A stretch of DNA of 64,000 nt from NCBI RefSeq assembly GCF_947488565.1, contig NZ_CANKZC010000001.1, positions 434,001 to 498,000 on the forward strand, given 5' to 3'. This DNA is from an uncultured Psychrobacter sp. (GTDB lineage: Bacteria; Pseudomonadota; Gammaproteobacteria; Pseudomonadales; Moraxellaceae). Every line of letters starts with the position of its first letter. Position 1 is the stretch's first letter. A program made the translations under genes and the position numbers. The notes below the pieces were generated by a model. The model was not told the DNA's origin and made no database searches. It saw only the letters and a list, made by a program, of their open reading frames with translations. Of the stretch, positions 26,844 through 37,260 are shown in pieces.

Positions 26844-27524
26844 TTAATACTCAGCCCAATGGCCATTTCGTAGCAATAATTGTCGATCAGCCAATGCAGC
26901 CAGATTACGATCATGTGTCACCATTAGCAGCGCTGTTTGCATCGTACTTTGTAATTCTGATAGCAAACCAAAGACAGATTGAGCATTGTCATAATCCAAG
27001 TTACCAGTCGGTTCATCCGCTAATATAAGCGATGGTTTAGTCACCAAAGCACGGGCAATAGCCACGCGTTGACGCTCACCCCCTGATAACTCTCCTGGTC
27101 TATGATCTAAACGATGACCCAAACCCACGTTTTCTAACAGCTCGACTGCTTGCAGACGCGCGTCTGTTGTAGAAACTTTTGGCCGCATTAATAAAGGCAT
27201 GGCGACGTTCTCTACCGCAGTGAATTCTGCCAATAGATGGTGAAACTGGTAGATAAAACCCAAATACTGATTGCGCATGGCGCCGCGCTGCGTCTCATTC
27301 ATATGATTCAAGCACTTACCATGCAACCATACTTCACCATCAGTTGGTGTATCTAAACCGCCTAATAAGTGCAGCAAAGTACTCTTACCTGATCCGCTTG
27401 TACCAACGATAGCGATGCGCTCGCCTGCATTGACAGATAAATCCAATCCAGTCAGCACTTGCGTATGCACTGCACCCTCATCATATACCTTACTAATGTT
27501 GCTTGCCTCTAAAATGGCCGCCAT
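26844..27524 (-). CDS. lolD: Lipoprotein-releasing system ATP-binding protein LolD
   Basis: LolD is the ATPase of the ABC transporter that releases outer-membrane lipoproteins from the inner membrane to LolA. The 226-residue product has Walker [10 protein letters not shown] (about 41-49), the signature [15 protein letters not shown] and Walker [14 protein letters not shown] longer start is in frame (27557), but AAGGA lies six bases before the ATG at 27522-27524. The permease gene is immediately upstream on the same strand. Confidence 0.94.
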   Translation of the reverse strand: MAAILEASNISKVYDEGAVHTQVLTGLDLSVNAGERIAIVGTSGSGKSTLLHLLGGLDTPTDGEVWLHGKCLNHMNETQRGAMRNQYLGFIYQFHHLLAEFTAVENVAMPLLMRPKVSTTDARLQAVELLENVGLGHRLDHRPGELSGGERQRVAIARALVTKPSLILADEPTGNLDYDNAQSVFGLLSELQSTMQTALLMVTHDRNLAALADRQLLLRNGHWAEY

Positions 27525-27620
27525 ACCGCTTCCTTCACTCAAATTTTTGTCAATCAAACGCTGACACTTAAAAGTCTATAATTATATTTTTATACTGCTG
27601 CCGTATAACCGTCAATGTTA

Positions 27621-28856
27621 CTACTCATAACGCAACGTTTGAGCAGGTTGAATTTTGGCTGCCCGGCGTGCAGGATAGATAGTGGCCAAAAAGCTCAAAA
27701 TAAACGATGCGCCAGTGATTAGTACAACATCAACCAAGCGTAGCTGTGATGGTAAATAGTTAATAAAGTAAGCATCGAACAGGTTTAGACCAAAGCTTTG
27801 ATTGATCCAACCTAAAATATCGCTAATACTTAAGGCGAAAATGACCCCAAGCATAGTACCAGCGACGGTACCAATGACCCCGATGACCACACCTTGCACC
27901 ATAAATACTTGAGTAATCAGACGCGGAGAGGCACCAAAAGTCTTTAAAATCGCTATATCTGCTTTTTTGTCCGTGACGAGCATGACTAAGCTTGAGACAA
28001 TATTAAAGGCGGCGACAAGGATAATTAAGAACAATAATAACCCGACCATCGCTTTTTCCATCTGAATGGCGCCGAATAGATTGCCATGAGTTTGTGTCCA
28101 GTCATTGGGATACAGTTGTTCTGGTGCAATTGCCGCTGCTTTTTGCGCGGCCATCGGTGCATTAAATAGATCATCAAGCTTCATACGAATACCTTGCGCG
28201 CCCTCAGGGAGACGCAGCAATTTGGCGGCATCATTCATCGGAATAAATGCCATCAAGCTATCCACTTCTGGACTGATACTAAAAATACCTGTCAAGGTGA
28301 AACGCTTAAAGCGCGGTATAACACCAGCTGGTGATGGTGACGCTTCTGGTAGCACCAATGTGACCTTGTCGCCAATATTCAAACCCAGAGACTGCACCAT
28401 CTCCTCGCCCAGTACAATGCTAAAGTCACCACCTTTTAATGTATCAATACTGCCTTCAGTCATATGCTCATTAATAATCGAGACATTTTTTTCGTACTCA
28501 GGATCAACACCTGTAACCATAATACCGGCAACTTGCCCATTAGAAGTCAGCATACCTTGCAACTGTATGAATGGCGCAACTGCTGCAACTTCTGGGTCTT
28601 CTTTGATACGATCAGCAAGCTGCTTCCAATCGCCGATGACTTCAGGCGACGTTACAGTCGCTTGCGGCACCATTCCCAAAATACGGGTTTTTAACTCTCG
28701 ATCAAAGCCGTTCATCACTGATAGCACGGTAATCAATACCGCTACTCCAAGGGTTAGACCAATCATTGAGATGAGCGATATAAACGAGATAAAGCGATTA
28801 CTACGCTCTGCTCGGGTATACCGTAAACCAATAAATAATGCTAAAGGACGAAACAT
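27621..28856 (-). CDS. lolC: Lipoprotein-releasing system permease (LolC/LolE family, probably LolF)
   Basis: The 411-residue protein has one N-terminal membrane segment (ISLISMIGLTLGVAVLITV), a large periplasmic MacB-like domain and three C-terminal segments ending with SFLATIYPARRAAKIQPAQT. These are LolC/LolE features. Only one permease gene is present next to lolD, not separate lolC and lolE, which suggests the single-permease LolF arrangement. A TTG two codons upstream is also possible. Confidence 0.9.
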   Translation of the reverse strand: MFRPLALFIGLRYTRAERSNRFISFISLISMIGLTLGVAVLITVLSVMNGFDRELKTRILGMVPQATVTSPEVIGDWKQLADRIKEDPEVAAVAPFIQLQGMLTSNGQVAGIMVTGVDPEYEKNVSIINEHMTEGSIDTLKGGDFSIVLGEEMVQSLGLNIGDKVTLVLPEASPSPAGVIPRFKRFTLTGIFSISPEVDSLMAFIPMNDAAKLLRLPEGAQGIRMKLDDLFNAPMAAQKAAAIAPEQLYPNDWTQTHGNLFGAIQMEKAMVGLLLFLIILVAAFNIVSSLVMLVTDKKADIAILKTFGASPRLITQVFMVQGVVIGVIGTVAGTMLGVIFALSISDILGWINQSFGLNLFDAYFINYLPSQLRLVDVVLITGASFILSFLATIYPARRAAKIQPAQTLRYE

Positions 28857-29360
28857 ATTCAAACTCTTTATCTTATCTAGGTGAGCAACTGTCAGATAAG
28901 CACACTAACGCAAGCTAACGAGCTTGCCGCGCTTAATAAGCAACTGAGCCAGTACTGGTCATGGTTATATGAATATGCGACAAACATATACATAAGGTTT
29001 TAGACGTCCCAATCATGGCTACCAAAAAAGTGGATAGTTTGACACAATTTTTCTAACATGTGCCAGTCATTAGTGAAAACAGCTAGTCTTTTTTAGCAAA
29101 ATATAGGGCTTTATTATTATTTTTCTAAGAAGGGCTTGCTATTAGTTGTGTCTATACCTATATATTATATGCTAAGGACAATTGTCATTAACCCATCATT
29201 GTTGTTTGTTGACCCGTTGATGCTGCGCAAACATAGCACAATATTGAGCTTGTATATAATATATTGCTTAGGTATTGGCTTACTGTGTTAGTAACAAATA
29301 AAATCTTTTTGCGCTATTTGGCGTCCAAACTCCATGGCAGACTTAAGTTTGAGTATTTTC
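28857..29360. other. Intergenic region upstream of the lol permease gene
   Basis: About 500 bp between the divergently transcribed lol permease gene and a hypothetical gene. It is AT-rich and should contain both promoters. A TATAAT-like hexamer is near 29253, without a convincing -35. I see no gene or structured RNA. Confidence 0.4.
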
Positions 29361-30347
29361 ATGACTATTAATTATCAATATAAAAACGTACAATCTCCGA
29401 CCAAAATTACTTTAACAGATGAGCAAACGGCAGGGCACGCTGATCATTGGCGTATCTTGACTGATGATATGAGTCGTGATGTGCCAGAGTGGCTACAAAA
29501 AATGATCGAACAAGCGACCATGCCCAAGGGCCTTAATGCTAATGCGAGTGCCCAAGACGCTTGTTTGCTACTGTCTGAGGATCAGCCTTGCCATATCAAT
29601 CAAGTACTTGCCATGAAAGATGGCAAACCTGAATGCTTTATTAACGCCTATCCATGCGTCAATGGTCCCTATGGTCTGACTTGTACGATTGAGCGTATGA
29701 TTGTCAGTGACAGCTCGCATGATGCAGTGTTACGCCTGCGTAGTGTTGATGGCAGTATTATTTATGCTTTTGACCAGCTCTATACAGCCAATCGCCACTT
29801 ATATCAACAAAGCACGCCTTATTTTGTGAATTTTAGCGCTTGGGCTCACGAAATCTCGATCAGTGATCAAGAGGAAGTCATTATGGTCGAGGATCAAGAA
29901 GCGATTCGCTATCATCGCGCTTTTAACGATATCGTTGCGGCCAATGATGGACAAGTACCAGAAGACATTCAAGAACAGATTAAAGGTTGGCAACCTGAAA
30001 CCAAAGAACAGATGGCACCAGTAGAGATTAACTTGGGTCATATGTGTGCTTATCTATTTGGCGATACACTCGGCCAAGAAGACGAAGCATGGTGTCAGGG
30101 GCAAGTTATTGGCAAACAAGAAACAACGTTCAATGACAAGCCTATTATTTTGTTCGATGTGGTTATATTGCGTGAGCAGGATGCAGACCCATTTGTTGTG
30201 CGTATCGGCGCTCTGAGTACGGCAAGCACAAAGGCCATCAAAGTAAATAATTATGTTCAAGCAAATATCTGGCTACAAGCAGCGATTTATAAAGAAAATC
30301 AGGACTCTAAAAACACAAAAGTACAAATACAGACTCAGGCCAGCTGA
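29361..30347 (+). CDS. Conserved-looking protein of unknown function
   Basis: I do not recognise this 328-residue cytoplasmic protein. It has no signal peptide or membrane segment. It is moderately acidic, with Cys residues in the N-terminal half (DACLLLSEDQPCHIN, GLTCTIERM), and reads as one or two alpha/beta domains. Codon usage looks like its neighbours. An earlier ATG (29334) is in frame, but no ribosome binding site precedes it. A bidirectional terminator follows, shared with the convergent SCP2-like gene. Confidence 0.65.
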   Translation: MTINYQYKNVQSPTKITLTDEQTAGHADHWRILTDDMSRDVPEWLQKMIEQATMPKGLNANASAQDACLLLSEDQPCHINQVLAMKDGKPECFINAYPCVNGPYGLTCTIERMIVSDSSHDAVLRLRSVDGSIIYAFDQLYTANRHLYQQSTPYFVNFSAWAHEISISDQEEVIMVEDQEAIRYHRAFNDIVAANDGQVPEDIQEQIKGWQPETKEQMAPVEINLGHMCAYLFGDTLGQEDEAWCQGQVIGKQETTFNDKPIILFDVVILREQDADPFVVRIGALSTASTKAIKVNNYVQANIWLQAAIYKENQDSKNTKVQIQTQAS

Positions 30348-30403
30348 TATCTTTATAATAGTCTAAACAGACACACTGTCTACAACCGACATCTAGCAAA
30401 AAT

Positions 30404-30434
30404 AAAAAGCCTCTAATTAACATTAAAGGCTTTT
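30404..30434. terminator. Bidirectional intrinsic terminator
   Basis: AAAAAGCCT pairs with AGGCTTTTT. It separates the convergent hypothetical gene and SCP2-like gene. Confidence 0.8.
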
Positions 30435-30515
30435 TATTTAAAGGCTTTTACTTACAGACTTTTTATCTCAGGCCAAAGAGTAACATCATTTACCTGACAC
30501 CGTTTGACCAGTGCT

Positions 30516-30905
30516 TTACGCCATAGTAGTCATGGATTTAATCTTTTTAAATAGCTCTTTTTGTTCTGTACTTGGACGGGCAGTTTGTAATGCCATCAAC
30601 TGTGACATATCTCCTTCGACACGAATCTTACCCCCCATAAAAGCACCCATAATCTCATTCATGTCAAAATCTGTGATGATAGATTGTAAAGTATCACGAT
30701 CAAGTAGCAGCGTAGTAGTAGCATTATCATTTAAACCTTGATGAAGTAAGCCGTCTGAAAAACTGGCTTCGATATCTTGCTCAGCATCAGAAACTTTTAA
30801 ATTAATAACCATGTCTGCCAATGCTGGTGGTAAATTCAACTCACCAGCTTCATTCCCTAACTGCGCTACCTGCTCAAACCATGCATCCGTCAAAAAAACT
30901 GCCAT
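30516..30905 (-). CDS. SCP2 sterol-binding-domain-like protein
   Basis: The 129-residue product resembles a stand-alone SCP2 domain: an N-terminal helical part, a beta-rich centre (ASFSDGLLHQG, ATTTLLLDRDTLQSI), and the typical GAFMGGKIRVEGDMSQLMAL near the C-terminus. SCP2 domains bind lipids or other hydrophobic ligands. AGGA precedes the ATG. It is a single gene followed by a terminator. Confidence 0.82.
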   Translation of the reverse strand: MAVFLTDAWFEQVAQLGNEAGELNLPPALADMVINLKVSDAEQDIEASFSDGLLHQGLNDNATTTLLLDRDTLQSIITDFDMNEIMGAFMGGKIRVEGDMSQLMALQTARPSTEQKELFKKIKSMTTMA

Positions 30906-31940
30906 ATTATTATCCTGTTTACGTTAAAAAATTACGATTAATGTCATTGCTAATATTACTGCATGTCATTATGGCGTGATTTTATAATAAGTAAAACCCA
31001 AAAATATGAGATTTTTCTGAATTGTAACAAATGCTAGTATGGTTGGTTTTGTTTAAGACCGTTGCTGATCAACATACTTTAGTGCTTCACACTGAGCTTT
31101 AGCTTCTATGAAGCTTATAAGAAAAATCCTTATTTTTTGTATTGATATATTAAGGTTTTTTGTTATGATGAGCGCCGATGACTTTGAATAACTACATGTC
31201 ATATATAAGTTGTTGCTTTAATAAGCCAATACTATTACATAAGATAAAACCTTGATAAACTTCAAAAAATGTTCTTAACATATCTACTTTATAAGCGTAT
31301 CATAAGTTAAATCATATGGTTAGAGACAGATAAGTTAGTAGCATTAATAAAGATGTATGATGAAATTCAACGCTATTGAATGATAGAGTGACTAGGTTAG
31401 TTACTCTTTACTGTCAGCTTAGAGCTACATCTATTTTTATCATAAATATAACGTTTTACCATCCTTTCACTTAGCTATAAGTAAAGGTTGTTAGCCGTAT
31501 GGTTTACCAAAGAGTTTGTATTTTGACGCATAGTTCTGATGATATTTTATTAAGATTGCGTTACAATACCTTAAACAGAATCAGGAATTTTAACTAAATA
31601 TTACGTCAATATGTTTTTGTCAGCCGCCGCTCGCATACCTCTATCATTCACGCTTTGTAAAATAGATGTTTGATGCCTAAAGTCGGTTTGTTTTCGCATT
31701 AACTGTAACGATATATTAATTGCCTTAGTCTCGCTGAATAGTAGTCGTAAGCCTTGTTTCTTTCGTGCCATCATTACTAATCAATCCCCTGCGAAAAGTT
31801 TAATAAAGTAGTTAATAAACCCTTACGGTAATAGGTGAGTCGGACAATATCATGTGTCACGTTCATTATGTTTTATCATATACGTAACGTGGAGCGTTAG
31901 TTAGTTCTATTGATAATTCGGGCTGTAAAGGAATCATCCA
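30906..31940. other. 1-kb intergenic region upstream of ccoN
   Basis: This AT-rich 1,035-bp stretch has no credible reading frame on either strand. It should hold the cco promoter. I looked for an FNR/ANR box (TTGAT-N4-ATCAA) and found none at full match. No tRNA or recognised riboswitch was seen; a long untranslated leader or unannotated small RNA is possible. Confidence 0.5.
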
Positions 31941-33422
31941 ATGAGTTTACAAAACACAGCAGTCGCCCCAGTTGACCGTGAATACGAAATTACTATCGTA
32001 AGATTTTTTACGATTATGGCCGTTGCATGGGGCATCGTCGGCATGAGTCTTGGTGTGTTCATTGCTTCACAGTTGGCATGGCCAGCACTTAACTTTGACA
32101 TTCCATGGCTGACCTTTAGTCGTTTAAGACCGCTACATACCAATGCGGTCATTTTTGCGTTTGGTGGCTCTGCCCTGTTCGCAACCTCTTACTATGTCGT
32201 TCAACGTACTTGTAAGACAAGACTATTTGCCCCCTATCTGGCTTGGTTTACCTTTTGGGGTTGGCAAGCAGTTATCGTATCCGCTGTAATTACTCTACCT
32301 TTAGGTTTAACCTCTACTAAAGAGTATGCGGAGCTTGAGTGGCCAATTGATATTTTGATTGCTTTGGTATGGATATCTTATGCCATTGTCTTTTTTGGCA
32401 CCCTTATTAAACGTAAAACGTCACATATTTATGTGGCTAACTGGTTTTTTGGTGCTTTTATTATTACGATTGCCCTACTGCACATCGTAAATAGCATGGC
32501 CATTCCTGTTAGTGCATTTAAGTCTTACTCGTTATTTGGCGGTGCAACTGATGCGATGGTGCAATGGTGGTACGGACATAACGCAGTAGGTTTTTATCTA
32601 ACAGCTGCCTTCCTTGGAATGATGTACTATTTCGTTCCAGTACAGATTGGTCGTCCGATTTATTCGTATCGTTTGTCTATCGTTCACTTTTGGGCGTTAA
32701 TTGCTTCATACATGTGGGCTGGTGGTCACCATTTGCATTATTCAGCGCTTCCAGATTGGACGCAGTCGCTTGCTATGGTGTTCTCAATCATCCTATTTGC
32801 ACCTTCTTGGGGCGGTATGATTAATGGTGTGCTTACACTATCAGGCAGTTGGGACAAACTGCGTACGGATCCGATTATTCGCTTTATGATTGTGGCATTG
32901 TCATTTTATGCAATGTCGACGTTTGAAGGTCCAATGATGTCGATTAAGACAGTCAACGCCTTATCGCATAACACTGACTGGACGGTCGGTCACGTACACT
33001 CAGGGGCACTTGGCTGGGTTGGTATGATTACTATCGGTTCATTATATGTATTGTTACCACGTATTTATAACAAACCAAAGATGTACTCGATCAGTTTAAT
33101 CACTACGCATTTTTGGCTGGCGACTGCAGGGACAATCTTCTATATCGTCTCTATGTGGATCTCGGGCATTGGTCAAGGCATGATGTGGCTTGCAACTAAC
33201 CCTGACGGTACTTTGGTATATAGTTTCGTTGATACGGTTGAGTTTTCACATTTCCCGTATATTGGTCGCGCTTTTGGTGGCTTCTTATATGTATCAGGCA
33301 TGTTTGTTATGGCATATAACTGCTATAAAACGCTCAAGATGCCAGAAGGTAAGCCTGTAGATGTTGCAGATCCAACGGATCATGAACCTAGTGTCGAAAA
33401 ACCATCGACAGCTAACGTATAA
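31941..33422 (+). CDS. ccoN: Cytochrome c oxidase, cbb3-type, subunit I
   Basis: CcoN is the catalytic, proton-pumping subunit of the high-affinity cbb3 oxidase, with heme b, heme b3 and CuB. The 493-residue protein has about 12 hydrophobic segments. Typical runs include [40 protein letters not shown] with the His-Asn-Ala-Val unit, [16 protein letters not shown] and [20 protein letters not shown] is eight bases before the ATG. It begins the ccoNOQP operon. Confidence 0.97.
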   Translation: MSLQNTAVAPVDREYEITIVRFFTIMAVAWGIVGMSLGVFIASQLAWPALNFDIPWLTFSRLRPLHTNAVIFAFGGSALFATSYYVVQRTCKTRLFAPYLAWFTFWGWQAVIVSAVITLPLGLTSTKEYAELEWPIDILIALVWISYAIVFFGTLIKRKTSHIYVANWFFGAFIITIALLHIVNSMAIPVSAFKSYSLFGGATDAMVQWWYGHNAVGFYLTAAFLGMMYYFVPVQIGRPIYSYRLSIVHFWALIASYMWAGGHHLHYSALPDWTQSLAMVFSIILFAPSWGGMINGVLTLSGSWDKLRTDPIIRFMIVALSFYAMSTFEGPMMSIKTVNALSHNTDWTVGHVHSGALGWVGMITIGSLYVLLPRIYNKPKMYSISLITTHFWLATAGTIFYIVSMWISGIGQGMMWLATNPDGTLVYSFVDTVEFSHFPYIGRAFGGFLYVSGMFVMAYNCYKTLKMPEGKPVDVADPTDHEPSVEKPSTANV

Positions 33423-33431
33423 GGAGCGATC

Positions 33432-34070
33432 ATGGCTGGTACACCGCATGAAATTATTGAAAAAAATACAGGCTTGTTGGTCATCGGTATTGTTATTGCT
33501 ATTAGCTTTGCAACGCTAGTTGAAATCGTACCACTCATTTATGATAACAAAGGTCCTGAGGATGGTGGGGTCAACGCTCCTCTTCCTGCTATGGAACCAT
33601 GGACTGCATTAGAATTTGAAGGTCGTGACATCTATATTCGTGAAGGTTGTCATGTTTGTCATACGCAAATGGTTCGTCCGTTACGTGCAGAAGTTGAACG
33701 TTATGGACCCTATTCACGTGCTGCTGAGTCTACGTGGGATCATCCCTTCTTATGGGGCTCGAAGCGTACTGGACCTGATTTGGCTCGTGTTGGTGAACGC
33801 TACTCTGATGATTGGCAAAAGCAGCATTTAATCAATCCGCGTTCGTTGGTGCCTGAATCTGTTATGCCGGGTTTCCCATGGCTTGCAACCAATGAAGTCA
33901 ATGGTGACAATGTTCAAACTAAGATGCGTCTATTCCGTGACCGTTTTGGCGTACCTTACACTGAAGAAGACATTGAAGGTGCTCCTGATGCAGTACTGGG
34001 TGCTACAGAGCTTGATGCTTTAGTCGCCTACTTGCAGCAATTGGGTACAGCGATGGAAGGACAGCGCTAA
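33432..34070 (+). CDS. ccoO: Cytochrome c oxidase, cbb3-type, subunit II (mono-heme)
   Basis: CcoO is a membrane-anchored cytochrome c. The 212-residue product has an N-terminal membrane segment and one heme motif, [10 protein letters not shown], at about residues 72-81. [18 protein letters not shown] and SVMPGFPWL include the distal Met ligand. AAGGAG is six bases before the ATG. The gene is 9 bp after ccoN, and its stop codon overlaps the ccoQ start (TAATG). Confidence 0.97.
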   Translation: MAGTPHEIIEKNTGLLVIGIVIAISFATLVEIVPLIYDNKGPEDGGVNAPLPAMEPWTALEFEGRDIYIREGCHVCHTQMVRPLRAEVERYGPYSRAAESTWDHPFLWGSKRTGPDLARVGERYSDDWQKQHLINPRSLVPESVMPGFPWLATNEVNGDNVQTKMRLFRDRFGVPYTEEDIEGAPDAVLGATELDALVAYLQQLGTAMEGQR

Positions 34071-34249
34071 TGAGTATTGGTGAACTACAAACCATTGCAA
34101 CGGTTGCCGCCTTTATCGCTTTTTTGGGCGTTGCATGGTGGGCGTATTCGCCAAAAAACAAAAAACGCTTCGAAGAAGATGCACAACTTGCGCTTGATGA
34201 TGAGGACAAAGAATCCTCATCTGACCAGCCGCGCAATAAGGATGAATGA
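34070..34249 (+). CDS. ccoQ: cbb3-type oxidase subunit CcoQ
   Basis: This small gene starts at the ATG at 34070-34072, overlapping the ccoO stop codon, and encodes 59 residues. One membrane segment (ATVAAFIAFLGVAWWAYS) is followed by a basic and then acidic tail (KNKKRFEEDAQLALDDED). This is the CcoQ/FixQ pattern. CcoQ stabilises the oxidase complex. The stop codon overlaps the ccoP start (ATGA). It is short enough to be missed by length filters. Confidence 0.93.
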   Translation: MSIGELQTIATVAAFIAFLGVAWWAYSPKNKKRFEEDAQLALDDEDKESSSDQPRNKDE

Positions 34250-35406
34250 TGACATTTTTTTGGAGTTCTTGGATCACTATACTGAGCTTTGCGTGTTGGT
34301 TAGGTATTCTCGCAGTTTTACTAATGGTACTAAAGTATAAGCCAGAAGTAGAAGAGGACGGCACTACAGGACATGAGTATGATGGTATTCGAGAATACGA
34401 CAAACCGCTACCCAAATGGTGGCTAGTAATATTTTTTGGTTCTATTGTATGGGCGGTCGCTTATTGGATATTTTTTCCAGCGATGTTCCCAAAACACTGG
34501 GACGGTATTGCAACGGTAGAAGTTGATGGCGAGACTGTACCATGGACTTCTCACAATGAGTTAAATAGTGAACTTGAAAGCAACAATAAAGTATTTACCG
34601 ATAACTTTGAAAAAAGTATTCTGGTAAAAGCGGATGCTACTGATGCTGCTCAGACTTTAAGTGAGCTATCAGAGTTACAAAATACTTTGAAACGTAGTGA
34701 CAACCCACCAGCGGATTTGCAATCTAAGATTGACGAAAAAATTACTGATCTTGCGCCTGCAATCGAAAAACTGGCACAAAACCCTAACGCACTAAAAGTA
34801 GGTAGCCGTTTGTTCCTACAAAACTGTGCAGTGTGTCATGGGTCAAACGCTAAAGGAGCCACAGGTTATCCTAATTTGACGGATAACGACTGGTTATATG
34901 GTGGTGAGGCGGCAAACCTACTCACCACGCTACATAAAGGCCGCGTTGGTGGTATGCCAGCATGGCGTGATCAGATTGGTGAAGAAGGTGTTCGTGCAGC
35001 TTCTGAGTATGTTCTATCATTGTCTGATAACAACGGTCATAAGAATAACGGTGAGCTGGATAAAACTTTAGTTGCCCAAGGCGAATCTATCTATGATGCG
35101 AACTGTGCTTTATGTCACGGTAAAGATGGCAAAGGTATGATTTCAACTGGTGCGCCTAATTTGACTGATAACATTTGGCTGTATGGCGGTGAGCGTGAGA
35201 CTGTTCGCGATACCCTACGTTATGGCCGTGCAGGCGTCATGCCTGAATGGGAAACCAAATTGGGTAATGAGCGTATTATGCTTGTAGTATCTTATGTTTA
35301 TTCATTATCAGACAGATCAGCAGCTACCAAGAACGGCGCTAATGTGAAAGCTGCGGCTTCTATGCCAAAAACGGCCGAGAGTGTTCCAGTAGTCAGCAGC
35401 AATTAA
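34246..35406 (+). CDS. ccoP: Cytochrome c oxidase, cbb3-type, subunit III (di-heme)
   Basis: CcoP brings electrons from soluble cytochrome c to CcoO/CcoN. The 386-residue protein has two N-terminal membrane segments and two c-type heme motifs, NCAVCHGSNAKG and NCALCHGKDGKG. The Met ligands lie in GGMPAWRDQ and GVMPEWETK. An Ala-rich, low-complexity tail of about 25 residues ends the protein. The start overlaps the ccoQ stop. A strong terminator follows, closing ccoNOQP. Confidence 0.96.
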   Translation: MMTFFWSSWITILSFACWLGILAVLLMVLKYKPEVEEDGTTGHEYDGIREYDKPLPKWWLVIFFGSIVWAVAYWIFFPAMFPKHWDGIATVEVDGETVPWTSHNELNSELESNNKVFTDNFEKSILVKADATDAAQTLSELSELQNTLKRSDNPPADLQSKIDEKITDLAPAIEKLAQNPNALKVGSRLFLQNCAVCHGSNAKGATGYPNLTDNDWLYGGEAANLLTTLHKGRVGGMPAWRDQIGEEGVRAASEYVLSLSDNNGHKNNGELDKTLVAQGESIYDANCALCHGKDGKGMISTGAPNLTDNIWLYGGERETVRDTLRYGRAGVMPEWETKLGNERIMLVVSYVYSLSDRSAATKNGANVKAAASMPKTAESVPVVSSN

Positions 35407-35445
35407 GTTCTTAACTATCTAGACTGATTAGTAATGAGCGTTAAC

Positions 35446-35478
35446 AAAGGAGAGCTGTTATGACGGCTCTCCTTTTTT
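35446..35478 (+). terminator. Intrinsic terminator after ccoP
   Basis: The 10-bp stem AAAGGAGAGC/GCTCTCCTTT is followed by TTTTT. It separates ccoNOQP from ccoG. Confidence 0.85.
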
Positions 35479-35747
35479 GAGTTTAAACATTCATAATAAA
35501 AATATTTTATATTCGTATAATGATTGTTTTTTGAGCCTATCGCCCCATTTATATTAAGGTAAATGGTAAAATAGCCAGTATTAAAACCCGTTATTTACAA
35601 TCAATCATTTGGTAGTTGGTCAGTTTTTTTGTGCCATGTTTATGCTTTAACTACTTACTGACATTGATAACAATGCTAAGCCTTGCATCACTTTATGTAT
35701 GTTACCCATGCCAGCGAACTGATTCTTTTTTTTAAAGAGGCAAGTTT

Positions 35748-37157
35748 ATGTCAGCACCACAACCTAATAAAATCCCAGTACAACAAATAGATCTTGATGC
35801 GACAAAGCATCGTATACATCCTCGATTCGTCAAAGGTTTTTATCAAAATATCCGTGTCATCAGTATGTATGCGTTTTTAGCGTTATTTTTAATTTTACCT
35901 TGGTTGCGTTACAACGGTAGGCAAGCAATATGGTTTGATGTGCCCTCACAGCACTACTATATATTCGGCATGACGTTTTTGACGCAAGATTTTTATTTTA
36001 TTGCCGCGTTTGCTCTTATTGCCGCTTTTACGCTGTTTATGGTCACCGTTTATGCTGGTCGAGTATGGTGTGGTTATGCTTGTCCACAAACCATCTGGAC
36101 GCATCTGTTTCAATATGTTGAGAAGTTAATCATTGGCGATCGTAACAAGCGTATTAAGTTTGACAAAACGCCGATGAGTGCGAGTAAAGCATTTAAAAAG
36201 TTTTTGATTTATTTTATTTGGTTTGTGTTTTCGATGATTACTGCCACGACCTTTGTCAGTTATGTATCAGGAACAGAAGCACTGTACAACAGCTGGCAGA
36301 TGATAGGGTTCATCCCTTTTCCTGATTGGCCAACTTGGGTTTGGGTTTCGATATTTATTTTCGCTTTTTCGACTTATGCTAACGCCGGTTATATGCGTGA
36401 GCAGATGTGCATTCAAATTTGCCCCTATGGTCGTTTCCAAAGTGTCATGTTCGATAAAGACACTCTTATCGTATCTTACGATTATGAACGCGGTGAACCT
36501 CGCGGCGCACGAAAAAAAGGTACCAATCCAGACCATTTAGGCGACTGTATCGAATGTCAAATGTGTGTGCAGGTATGCCCTACTGGTATCGATATTCGAG
36601 ACGGCCTACAAGTTGCTTGTATTCAATGTGCAGCGTGTGTCGATGCCTGTAATGAAATCATGGACAAAGTTGGCTATCCACGCGGGCTTATAAGGTATAC
36701 AACTGAGAGACAATTGGCTGAAAAAGAGCCTAGCCGTGTCTTACGCCCACGTTTGTTTGCTTACTTGACCCTATTAACTGTGTTATGTGGGGGTCTTATC
36801 TATGCATTAACTGATCGCGTGCCATTAGAAATTGACATTCGCCGTGACCGTAATCAGCTGTCTTCTTTAACTAACCAAGGTATGATTGAAAACAGCTACA
36901 TTGTGAAGCTAACCAACAAAACCCAAGAGCCTCACGCTTACAAAATATCGCTCGCACCGCAAGATGGTCTTAGCTTAGTGCTGCGTTTTAACGACGTGCC
37001 ATTAGAAGCTGGCGAAAGCTTCGATATGCCTGTGAGTATTTATGGTGACCCTGATATTATTGAATCTGGTCAAACGCCTGTTACTTTAAACGTGGTCAGT
37101 GAGGATGGTCAGTATAAAGTCAGTAAACAAAACATTTTTACGACTCAAGGCCAGTAA
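35748..37157 (+). CDS. ccoG: Cytochrome c oxidase accessory protein CcoG (ferredoxin-type)
   Basis: The 469-residue protein is FixG/CcoG-like: several membrane segments, a WCGYACPQTIWT motif, and two 4Fe-4S motifs, CIECQMCVQVCPTGID and CIQCAACVDACNE. The C-terminal 110 residues form an immunoglobulin-like periplasmic domain (NSYIVKLTNKTQEPH). CcoG is implicated in copper reduction during cbb3 assembly. AAAGAGG precedes the ATG. ccoH follows after about 100 bp. Confidence 0.95.
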   Translation: MSAPQPNKIPVQQIDLDATKHRIHPRFVKGFYQNIRVISMYAFLALFLILPWLRYNGRQAIWFDVPSQHYYIFGMTFLTQDFYFIAAFALIAAFTLFMVTVYAGRVWCGYACPQTIWTHLFQYVEKLIIGDRNKRIKFDKTPMSASKAFKKFLIYFIWFVFSMITATTFVSYVSGTEALYNSWQMIGFIPFPDWPTWVWVSIFIFAFSTYANAGYMREQMCIQICPYGRFQSVMFDKDTLIVSYDYERGEPRGARKKGTNPDHLGDCIECQMCVQVCPTGIDIRDGLQVACIQCAACVDACNEIMDKVGYPRGLIRYTTERQLAEKEPSRVLRPRLFAYLTLLTVLCGGLIYALTDRVPLEIDIRRDRNQLSSLTNQGMIENSYIVKLTNKTQEPHAYKISLAPQDGLSLVLRFNDVPLEAGESFDMPVSIYGDPDIIESGQTPVTLNVVSEDGQYKVSKQNIFTTQGQ

Positions 37158-37260
37158 ATACTTGAAAGATAAGGTATAATCTATGATTGAGTGTCTGTAT
37201 ATTAGAGACTCAATCTAGGTAATAGCACATTGATCGGCTCATACATCTAATAGGTATTCT

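Noticed and set aside
30906..31940. FNR/ANR box before ccoN
   Set aside because: I looked for TTGAT-N4-ATCAA and found only half-sites, so I do not report one.
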